Positions 52,464 to 59,186 of a stretch of DNA of 64,000 nt are shown here, in pieces; position 1 is the first letter of the stretch; every line of letters starts with the position of its first letter. The position numbers were made by a program, and so were the translations under genes. The notes beneath the pieces were generated by a model, which did not search any database, had not been told where the DNA came from, and saw nothing but the letters and a program-made list of their open reading frames with translations. Source of the DNA: an uncultured Poribacteria bacterium (lineage in GTDB: Bacteria > Poribacteria > WGA-4E > WGA-3G); the NCBI GenBank assembly GCA_951813545.1, contig OX638352.1:4800835-4864834 (forward strand). Direction: 5' to 3'.

Positions 52464-53222
52464 ATGATTCCGATTGATCTCACCAATAAAGTAGCGGTAA
52501 TTACGGGTGGTTCAGGCGCATTAGGGCGTGTTATGGTAAGGACTCTGGCGGAAGCGGGTGCGGATATCGCAATCTGCTACCATCGGGATCAGGAAACGGC
52601 GTACCTCCTGCAAGACGAAATCACTGCTAAGGGTGTATAGGCGACTATTGTGCAGGCAGATGTCACGAATCAGGATTCGATAAACGCTATGCGCGATCTC
52701 GTCTCGAAGAAACTCGGCGCAGCGGACATCATCGTTAATAATGCTGTCATTCAGTACAATTGGACCTCCGTTTTGGAGCAGCCGGCGGAAGATTACGAAA
52801 GCCAGTTCCAGTCATGTGTCTTACACAATGTGTATATGGCACAAGCCTTTGTCCCCAGTATGATTGAATCGGGCTGGGGCAGAGTCATCAGCATTAACAC
52901 AGAATGTTCAATGCAAAACTTCGAGAGGCAGAGTGCCTATACATCAGGCAAGCGAGGCATGGATGGTGTTTTGCGGGTGCTCGCCAAGGAGGTCGGTGCG
53001 CATGGTATTACCGTCAATCAAGTTGCACCCGGGTGGACCATCAGTGAAAAGAGTGCCGACAGCCAATCAGATGAACATTATTGGCGTAATGTACCAATGC
53101 AACGTCGTGGCACTGCCCAAGAAATCGCCAACACCGTGCTTTTTCTTGCGTCAGACCTCGCCAGTTATATCACCGGCGCGTATATTCCAGTGTGCGGCGG
53201 GAATGTGATGCCCACGATTTGA
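52464..53222 (+). pseudogene. Short-chain dehydrogenase/reductase split by an in-frame TAG
   Basis: One continuous reading frame encodes a classical SDR of about 251 residues: TGGSGALG (cofactor binding) near residue 15, IIVNNAVIQ, SINTECSM, the catalytic YTSGK, and the end GAYIPVCGGNVMPTI. After codon 58 (TAKGV) a TAG at 52638-52640 interrupts the frame. Codons on both sides read smoothly (GV then ATIVQADVTNQ). The usual residue at this position is often Gln or Lys, one base away from TAG. GAGGGAAAC lies before ATG 52464. Other genes in the window use TAG as a normal stop. Sequencing error, a young pseudogene, or readthrough all remain possible. Confidence 0.75.
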
Positions 53223-53303
53223 TAATTTTGCTGCTGATGGAGCAAATACGAAATTTGCTCTGTCTGTAGATGTGCCAGATTATTCTCCATGTAAGGACAA
53301 ACC

Positions 53304-53699
53304 GTGGAATTAAAAGTTTGTGCCCTCGGAATCCTGTTCAGGAACGGAGAGATTCTGTTAGGCAAAAGGGCTAAAGACCGAACTTCTTACCCGAATGTCT
53401 GGGACATGATCGGTGGACACTGCGAAAATGGTGAAACACTAACACAGACCCTCATCAGGGAATTGCAAGAAGAAATCGGTGTTACACCAATTCAGTTTGA
53501 ACACATCTCAACCTTGTTTGATTCCAATAACGATCATACCTATCACGTATTTGTCGTAACGGATTGGAAAGGCGAACCAGAACGTCTACAGTCAGATGAG
53601 CACTCGACAATCGGATGGTTTAGCATCAACGAAGCGTTAAAATTGGAGCTTGCCTTAGCTGTATATCGCGACTTATTCACAAGTCTTGAAGACCGCTGA
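53304..53699 (+). CDS. Nudix hydrolase
   Basis: 131 residues from GTG 53304 with TAAGGA upstream. The Nudix box GHCENGETLTQTLIRELQEE and the following IGV match Gx5Ex7REUxEExGU exactly. Nudix enzymes cleave nucleoside diphosphates linked to other groups, for example oxidised nucleotides or ADP-ribose; substrate unknown. It lies 82 bases downstream of the SDR frame and 39 bases before PhyH 3 on the same strand. Confidence 0.92.
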   Translation: MELKVCALGILFRNGEILLGKRAKDRTSYPNVWDMIGGHCENGETLTQTLIRELQEEIGVTPIQFEHISTLFDSNNDHTYHVFVVTDWKGEPERLQSDEHSTIGWFSINEALKLELALAVYRDLFTSLEDR

Positions 53700-53738
53700 T
53701 TAAGCGTATATTTTACTGTAAAGTCAATCGAGGGAAAT

Positions 53739-54575
53739 ATGGAACGACATAAACTCCAGTACGAAGTATTGAACCACCACAATCCGAATGGGGAAACAGG
53801 CCAACACTGGGAAGTGGAGGTGCACGCCAGCCCTGAAGAGTTGCAAACATTTACCGAGATGGGTTACCTCGTCCGTGAAGGGCTTTTTCAAGGTGAAGCA
53901 CTCCAGAAATTGCGAGATGCTCTTGATCGCTTGGAAGAACGCGAATGGGAAAAGCGAGACAATGCCATTGCTGGAAAGAAAGGCTGGGGTTTCATTCCGC
54001 GGCATCTGATGGACAAGGATGAGGTATTCTTAGACCTCTTGAAATTTCAACCGACCCTGTCAATTGCACGAGCAATGATGGGACCACTCGTTCGTCTGCG
54101 TGGTTTGAGCGCGCGTATCACTTATCCGGGTGATGGTCGGGAACACCAAACACCGTGGCACCAACACATGCGGGTGATTTCAAATCCAATTCCGCCATGG
54201 TTTTCACGCCCACACTGTATTGATTGTCTCATCTACCTTGACGATTTGAATGAAGACACAGGGGCAGTCGCCGTTGTCCCAGGTTCTCATGACTGGTTAG
54301 ACAAAGCATCACCAACTATACATGAACCTGTAGAGGGTGAGGTTCATCTACAAGTGAAAGCCGGTAGTGGTGTACTCATCCACGGAAACCTTTGGCACCG
54401 AGGCTTACCAACGCTAAATGCTAAGAGACGTATGCTGATTTTGAGTTATACACCGACGTGGTTGCGGAAATCGCCACACGGCGGTGCACAACCGAAAGAT
54501 GGGTTAACCCACGCTTTTCTTGAAAATGCCGATCTGGAAGAACGGATGCTGTTAGGTGTAGGCGGATATTCCTAA
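53739..54575 (+). CDS. PhyH-like protein with HxH in place of the HxD iron motif (PhyH 3)
   Basis: 278 residues; GAGGGAAAT precedes the ATG. The family outline is clear: TFTEMGYLVREGLFQGEALQ, CLIYLDDLNEDTGAVAVVPGS, LWHRGLPTLNAKRR with distal His220 and Arg230/231. But the iron motif reads PWHQHMR: His141 then His143, where the other three PhyH proteins here have Asp. Halogenases of this superfamily replace Asp with Ala or Gly; His could still ligate metal. So activity and metal chemistry may be altered. Substrate unknown. Confidence 0.85.
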   Translation: MERHKLQYEVLNHHNPNGETGQHWEVEVHASPEELQTFTEMGYLVREGLFQGEALQKLRDALDRLEEREWEKRDNAIAGKKGWGFIPRHLMDKDEVFLDLLKFQPTLSIARAMMGPLVRLRGLSARITYPGDGREHQTPWHQHMRVISNPIPPWFSRPHCIDCLIYLDDLNEDTGAVAVVPGSHDWLDKASPTIHEPVEGEVHLQVKAGSGVLIHGNLWHRGLPTLNAKRRMLILSYTPTWLRKSPHGGAQPKDGLTHAFLENADLEERMLLGVGGYS

Positions 54576-54810
54576 AGCATGTGAAGTTTGAGGATAGATT
54601 CTGTGATGTGTTCTATCTGGAAAAGTTCCTAACAGATGCCCCCTAAACGTGGCGTGTCTCTTCGCGCGGTGCTGATAGGCTTGGTAGGAAGAGTGATAAT
54701 GTGGTTAAAAACGGAAAAAAATTATTGCTTTTTTATATTTTTTATTATATATTGCAATTAGCGGTGCTGACCGTGTAAGATCAAATGGACATCCCAAATC
54801 GTATAATGTA

Positions 54811-54912
54811 GGACAATATTAGGTCCATGAGATACCCCTTTTTAGCGTTTTGGTCTGTGGTAGGGTAGAACGTTACAAAGGAGTTCCCATGGATTGGCAA
54901 GCAAACTTCCAA
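54811..54912. repeat. Duplicated ~100-base intergenic unit, copy A
   Basis: Aligns with 55083-55185 at roughly two-thirds identity by eye. Shared blocks include CCTTTTTAG, GGTAG(G/A)(A/G)TAGA and AAGGAGTTCC. The block with AAGGAGTTCC looks like a ribosome site followed by ATGGAT-like sequence, but no long frame follows. Confidence 0.6.
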
Positions 54913-55021
54913 GTGCTTATACCTTTTAAGTAAGAGGCAACTTGGATCATTGGAACTGTAACTCAATGAGTTCCCTAGGAGGCGTTCCTATGTTGCTTTC
55001 GTTTATTTAGTCAAATCTATT

Positions 55022-55057
55022 CGGCAAAAGTTCGATTTTTTGCTAAAACTTTTGCCG
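55022..55057. repeat. Hairpin CGGCAAAAGTT/AACTTTTGCCG
   Basis: Perfect 11-bp arms at 55022-55032 and 55047-55057, 14-base T-rich loop. A third partial arm GTCGGCAAAA follows at 55062-55071, allowing alternative pairing. Confidence 0.6.
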
Positions 55058-55082
55058 AGATGTCGGCAAAATGTGTAAAGTG

Positions 55083-55185
55083 CTACAATAGTTAGGTTGA
55101 TGAAATACTCCTTTTTAGGGTTTGGGTTTATGGTAGGATAGAGACGGTATATAAGGAGTTCCGATAGATTTGCAGTCAGATTTCG
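55083..55185. repeat. Duplicated ~100-base intergenic unit, copy B
   Basis: Second copy of the unit at 54811-54912, about 100 bases before the LamG gene start. It could lie in the LamG mRNA leader. Confidence 0.6.
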
Positions 55186-55281
55186 TCCACTATATTCCAA
55201 CCCCAATTTCTTATGTTTTGAGATACTAATTGCTTTGATGACACGTCCTGATGTGCGTATCACATATAAAGGAGAGTTACA

Positions 55282-56097
55282 ATGAAAACGACCCTTATGT
55301 TTAGGCTGTTGATGTTATGCTTGATTTTAATGGGACCGATGTTGGTAACCAACGCTAAACCAGTTAGCGAAGATGAACTCATCATCTACTATAGTTTTAA
55401 CAAAGACACCCTCAAAGGCGGTGATGTCCTTGATGCGTCTGGCAACAAAAATGATGGACTCATCAAAGGTAAGCTTAAATCGGTGAAGGGAAAGGTCGGA
55501 GAGGGAATGGAGTTTCCCGGAGTCTCAACAGATTACATTTCAGTACGGGAGCATCATTATGTTGACCCGGTTAAGGAAATGACGCTCATCGCCTGGGTTA
55601 AAGCGGATCAAAGAGGCATGATTGCTTCCTGGGATCGGAGTGAATTCTTCCGTTTTGCTGTTGGTGATGATGTGGGTGGAAACGCCGGAACAACTTTCGT
55701 TGCTTTTGACACTTGTTGCCCGATACATGACTGGTTCGGCAAGACCGATGTTGCGGATGACAAATGGCATCATCTTGTTGCGAGGTTTGATGGAAAAGAT
55801 AAACGCATCTACGTTGATGGCAAGTTAGATGAAAAAGTTGCTGCACCGACGAAAGTTATCGGGGCAGGAGCTTCACGATACGGGTTCATCGGAATCGGTT
55901 CAGAAGCGGCAGCGTTTGATGCAGCCACGGGACCGACATGGGCATATAAGGGGATTTTGGACGAGTTTATGTTGTTCCATCGCGCGCTTTCTGAAGATGA
56001 GATTGAGCACCTCGCCAAAGCTCCCGGAAACCCGTTTGCAGTTGATCCGAGTGGTAAATTAAGTACAACTTGGGCGGACATTAAAGACGCTCGGTAG
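55282..56097 (+). CDS. Secreted LamG (concanavalin A-like) domain protein
   Basis: 271 residues. Signal peptide MFRLLMLCLILMGPMLVTNA. The LamG/laminin-G-like jelly roll follows: ELIIYYSFNKDTLKGGDVLD, DASGNKNDGLIKG, LIAWVKADQRG, DDKWHHLVARFDGKDKRIYV, and YKGILDEFMLFHRALSEDEI. These domains bind sugars or proteins outside the cell. A strong AAAGGAG lies before the ATG and a perfect terminator after the stop. The decayed copy at 11786 shows the family was once larger in this genome. Confidence 0.88.
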   Translation: MKTTLMFRLLMLCLILMGPMLVTNAKPVSEDELIIYYSFNKDTLKGGDVLDASGNKNDGLIKGKLKSVKGKVGEGMEFPGVSTDYISVREHHYVDPVKEMTLIAWVKADQRGMIASWDRSEFFRFAVGDDVGGNAGTTFVAFDTCCPIHDWFGKTDVADDKWHHLVARFDGKDKRIYVDGKLDEKVAAPTKVIGAGASRYGFIGIGSEAAAFDAATGPTWAYKGILDEFMLFHRALSEDEIEHLAKAPGNPFAVDPSGKLSTTWADIKDAR

Positions 56098-56107
56098 AAA
56101 AATTGAA

Positions 56108-56137
56108 GGGCGGTGACCCAGCACCGCCCCTTTTTTT
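56108..56137 (+). terminator. Rho-independent terminator of LamG gene
   Basis: GGGCGGTG (56108-56115) and CACCGCCC (56122-56129) form a perfect 8-bp GC-rich stem with loop ACCCAG, followed by seven T (56131-56137). Confidence 0.9.
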
Positions 56138-56158
56138 ATACCTTCCAAAGAACAATAT

Positions 56159-56929
56159 TTAGGCATCTTCGGAGATCGCTTCCTGAATTCCGGGCCACTC
56201 TTTCCATATATCGGTGTAGGCATCGTAACCGTTCTGCTCACAATCAACGTGGCGCAAACGGAAAATCACAGCGTAGCGAATATCTGCTGCCGCATTTGGT
56301 GCCGCTGTGTGAACGATCTGATGATGTGTTAGGACTACATCCCCTGCTTTACCGATTATCTGTCTTGGTCCTTCAGGCAGTTCCGGTTTTGGCATCCCGT
56401 TCGCCAACATCTCATGTCCCTCTTTCTTGAAATAATCGGCGAAAAAACTATGTGATTTGGGCCAAACGGTGAAGTTACCACTATATGGTTCGGGGACATC
56501 CGCGAGATAGACTACAGCAAGCGCGGTAAAGCCACGCCGATAAACCCCTTTTGCCATTCCATTTTTACCGCTTCCTAACCCGTCAAGGTGTCCGTGCGGT
56601 TCATTTGGATCCATGTGCAATGGACCTGGGAAACGTAGTGCTATCTGCCCTGAGTTGGGAATTTGGACGTTTCCTTCACCCATCAACGACTCCGAAAGCT
56701 GGCGAATAGGCGTTTTACTGAAGAGATCAACAATTGCAGGCGCATTACGAATTTCGTCGCAATAGGATTGTGCTCGGTAACGCTCTAAGTCTCCTTCGTT
56801 CATACCAACAGCACCGATGGAATGATTAATTGCCTGCCGCGCCGCGTCTACCATCAATTGTGGCACAACACCGGGGATAGAAATATAGCCGTTTTCATAA
56901 AACTCTAACTTCTGTTTACGACTGAGCAT
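56159..56929 (-). CDS. Phytanoyl-CoA dioxygenase-like protein (PhyH 4)
   Basis: 256 residues from ATG 56929, which has GGAG 9 bases upstream; ATG 56944 would add five residues. Iron ligands HLDGLG (HxD) and distal histidine VHTAAPNAAADIRYAV with the 2-oxoglutarate arginine. A TATAAT-like sequence lies shortly before 56944. Compared with the other three PhyH proteins here, its start (KQKLEFYENGYISIPGVV) is canonical. Substrate unknown. Confidence 0.87.
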   Translation of the reverse strand: MLSRKQKLEFYENGYISIPGVVPQLMVDAARQAINHSIGAVGMNEGDLERYRAQSYCDEIRNAPAIVDLFSKTPIRQLSESLMGEGNVQIPNSGQIALRFPGPLHMDPNEPHGHLDGLGSGKNGMAKGVYRRGFTALAVVYLADVPEPYSGNFTVWPKSHSFFADYFKKEGHEMLANGMPKPELPEGPRQIIGKAGDVVLTHHQIVHTAAPNAAADIRYAVIFRLRHVDCEQNGYDAYTDIWKEWPGIQEAISEDA

Positions 56930-56992
56930 ATAGGCTTTCTCCATTCTAAGGGTATTATAGTGAAATATACGATCACTTGGACCTTGTAGAGA

Positions 56993-57052
56993 GGCGAGGA
57001 TACTAGAAGAAACACCCTATCAAAAACTCCCTCGCCAGCGGTGGTGGAACTT
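56993..57052. repeat. Dispersed repeat R4, copy 2
   Basis: GGCGAGGATAC (56993-57003) and CTCGCCAGCGGTGGTGGAACTTT (57030-57052) match the arms and tail of 1024-1063. The inner AGAAACACCC..NNCAAAAAC part recurs at 58350-58370. Confidence 0.6.
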
Positions 57053-57168
57053 TATTCATCATAAAGTTTTCTGCCCGCCAAAAGTTTTTGATGGCGTAAT
57101 TATAGCATGTCCGACCCAAATTTCCAAAAGTTTTGTCCGGGTATCAGTGTACACACGGTTGTAAAGAA

Positions 57169-57897
57169 TTAATGTGTGAGTGCATAGATAACTGCATTGA
57201 TACCCATTTTCAACGCCATATCCGAATATTCACGCGGATAAAAATCCTCAGCGGCATGTTCCCAGGCATCTCCCAAATCTGTATTGAAGTTAATCATCAT
57301 CATAAGCCGACCCTTGTTGTCATAAACACCGCGGCAGTACGCTGGGTAGCCGTCGAACCGTTCGTAGGTTCGTCCACCATAAAGCGAACGGAGGCCAGGA
57401 ATTTGCATCAATTTGTCGATTTTAAAGAAGCATTGAAAGATGGGGTGTGATATGGGAATGTCCACCGCTTCACGTTCTGGGAAAATTTTCTTGAATTCCG
57501 TATAAAACCATTTCCATTCACGTTCGCCGTGGAAATCGTCGATGAAGATAAAGCCACCGCGTAAGAGGTATTCGCGTAGATTCTTTGCTTCTGCGTGACT
57601 TAATCTGAGACTGCCGACCTCCAACATATAGGCAAACGGATACTCAAACAGATCCGCCGACCCGACTTCAATGATCTTTTCACGAGGATTGGCATTGATG
57701 TTCGTCTGCTTTCGGAGTTGCCAGATGAAATTCCGATCAGAGGCGGGCCAATCCACACGCCAACTACTTCGTCGCGTGAGCTGGCCACCATACTTTAGGC
57801 GAACGAAAGTAAATAGGTCGCTGTCATTTTCTCCGTCCAGAAGTGCAGTGGGTGTGAACACTATAACGAGTGTTGTTAAGATCAAAATCATCCGCAT
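57169..57897 (-). CDS. DUF4159 protein, copy 1
   Basis: 242 residues with a signal peptide (MILILTTLVIVFTPTALL). Matches DUF4159: FTFVRLKYGG, WPASDRNFIWQLRKQTNIN, FEYPFAYMLEVGSL, YLLRGGFIFIDDFHGEREW, IPISHPIFQCFFKID, MMMINFNTDLGDAWEHAAED. These proteins are usually found near MoxR/VWA envelope genes; function unknown. It is a paralog of the gene at 58440, about 543 bases upstream, and likely derives from a tandem duplication. Confidence 0.85.
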   Translation of the reverse strand: MRMILILTTLVIVFTPTALLDGENDSDLFTFVRLKYGGQLTRRSSWRVDWPASDRNFIWQLRKQTNINANPREKIIEVGSADLFEYPFAYMLEVGSLRLSHAEAKNLREYLLRGGFIFIDDFHGEREWKWFYTEFKKIFPEREAVDIPISHPIFQCFFKIDKLMQIPGLRSLYGGRTYERFDGYPAYCRGVYDNKGRLMMMINFNTDLGDAWEHAAEDFYPREYSDMALKMGINAVIYALTH

Positions 57898-58134
57898 ATA
57901 GTTGATTCTCCACTTTCGTTCTGTCCGAATAGTTCTCTAAGGGTCAGGGGTAGGCACAAGACCTATCCGTACTGCACTCCCATGGAATGTGAGGATAGGT
58001 ATTTTAAAAGAAGTACGTATAGTGTAGCACAAACTAAGTGTTTATGCTACAAGTGAAATTTTTACTAAATCTGAGATGTGGATTAGAAATTAAAACAGGC
58101 AAGGGACCAACACACAGTATTACTATAAGGTTTT

Positions 58135-58210
58135 TATACACCTGTCGCCCCGCGGGAGCTTATTCTTGGGTGGGACAGCATTCCTATACACATTTCGCCC
58201 GGCTGGGGCT
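58135..58210. repeat. Two direct TATACA(C/..)-CGCCC-type repeats
   Basis: TATACACCTGTCGCCCCGCG (58135-58154, then GGAGCT) and TATACACATTTCGCCCGGCT (58185-58204, then GGGGCT) are spaced 50 bases and largely alike. Each has a short GC-rich stem. Confidence 0.5.
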
Positions 58211-58306
58211 GTGTTTTAGAAACGCCTTTTTTTGCGAGTTGTCTTTAGGAAACAAATAAGACGTGAGTTTGATATATAGCAAATTCTAAAAATATGTGGA
58301 CATTTT

Positions 58307-58380
58307 CGTAGGGGTTAGGTCGCCTAATCCCTACGGACGAGGGGACCTTGAAGAAACACCCAAGCAAAAACCCCCTACGA
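58307..58380. repeat. 13-bp stem-loop plus R4 core
   Basis: CGTAGGGGTTAGG (58307-58319) pairs with CCTAATCCCTACG (58323-58335) around a TCG loop with one G-T pair. Next, 58350-58380 repeats the R4 core AAGAAACACCC..CAAAAACCCCCTACG seen at 57008-57033. Confidence 0.6.
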
Positions 58381-58439
58381 AAAGCACGAAGTCTCGTTTT
58401 ACCAAACTCACGTAAATAAGGGAATATTAAACAGTGTTT

Positions 58440-59174
58440 CTAATGCGTGAGTGCGTAAACAACAGCGTTAATTCCGAGTTTAAATGCCATGTCTGAGCGT
58501 TCACGCGGGTAGAAATCCTCAGCGGCATGCTCCCATCCATCTCCGAGATCCGTATTGAAGTTAATCATCATCATGAGTCTACCGTTGTCATCATAGACCC
58601 CAAGACACCGCGCAGGACGACCATCACGCTTTTCATAGGTCTTCCCTCTGAGGGCTGCACCTGCACCGGGAATCTGCACCAGTTTATCTATTTGATAGAA
58701 GCAGTGAAAAAGTGGGTGCGAAATAGGGATGTCTACTGGTTCACGTTTCGGAAAAATCTTTTTCAATTGCTTATAAAACTGTTTCCACTGCCTGCCCCCA
58801 TGAAAATCATCCACTAAGATGAAACCACCGCGTAGGAGATATTCGCGCAAGTTCTCTGCTTCCACCTCAGTGAGTATCAATCGACTCACTTCAAGCATAT
58901 AGGCAAATGGGTAATGAAAAAGCTCCTTGGAACTGATGTCAACAATTTTCTCTTCCGATGAAACATTAATGTTCGTGTGCTTCCGAAGTTGGAAGATAAA
59001 GTTTCGATCTGAAGCGGGCCAATCTATATCCCATATACTCCGCCGTCCTCTATATTTTAAACGGATAAAGGTAAACTCGTCTTCGGACGAGGGGGCAATC
59101 TCCCGTTTACCATCTGGGAAGACAGCAGAGACGAACAGCATACCGATAATAACAAAAACGGTTAAAGCGCGCAT
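58440..59174 (-). CDS. DUF4159 protein, copy 2
   Basis: 244 residues; signal peptide at VFVIIGMLFVSAVFPDG. Same blocks as copy 1: FTFIRLKYRGR, WPASDRNFIFQLRKHTNIN, FHYPFAYMLEVSRL, YLLRGGFILVDDFHGGRQW, IPISHPLFHCFYQID, MINFNTDLGDGWEHAAED. It begins 12 bases after the Omp85 stop, so it is probably the end of that operon. Confidence 0.86.
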   Translation of the reverse strand: MRALTVFVIIGMLFVSAVFPDGKREIAPSSEDEFTFIRLKYRGRRSIWDIDWPASDRNFIFQLRKHTNINVSSEEKIVDISSKELFHYPFAYMLEVSRLILTEVEAENLREYLLRGGFILVDDFHGGRQWKQFYKQLKKIFPKREPVDIPISHPLFHCFYQIDKLVQIPGAGAALRGKTYEKRDGRPARCLGVYDDNGRLMMMINFNTDLGDGWEHAAEDFYPRERSDMAFKLGINAVVYALTH

Positions 59175-59186
59175 CGTTAAAATTCC

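Larger units (their letters stand above)
54576..55281. other. Long intergenic region with duplicated leader-like sequence
   Basis: 706 bases without a supported gene. It holds a diverged ~100-base direct duplication (54811-54912 and 55083-55185) and a 11-bp-stem hairpin (55022-55057). The two minus-strand frames within it (61 and 86 codons) are just translations of the duplication. AT-rich stretches near 54710-54760 could carry a promoter. Confidence 0.55.
57898..58439. other. Repeat-rich gap between the two DUF4159 genes
   Basis: 542 bases. It holds a pair of diverged repeats (58135-58160, 58185-58210), the stem-loop 58307-58335 and an R4 core. A 73-codon plus-strand frame across the region is an accident of repeats. 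Confidence 0.6.

Noticed and set aside
52638..52640. TAG recoding (pyrrolysine or amber suppressor) as explanation of the split SDR
   Set aside because: TAG is the ordinary stop of several genes in the window and no suppressor tRNA was seen.
54781..55263. 61- and 86-codon minus-strand frames in the LamG upstream gap
   Set aside because: They resemble each other only because the DNA is duplicated; no coding signature, and no start site.
58038..58259. 73-codon plus-strand frame between the DUF4159 genes
   Set aside because: It spans GC-rich repeat units and has no ribosome site.
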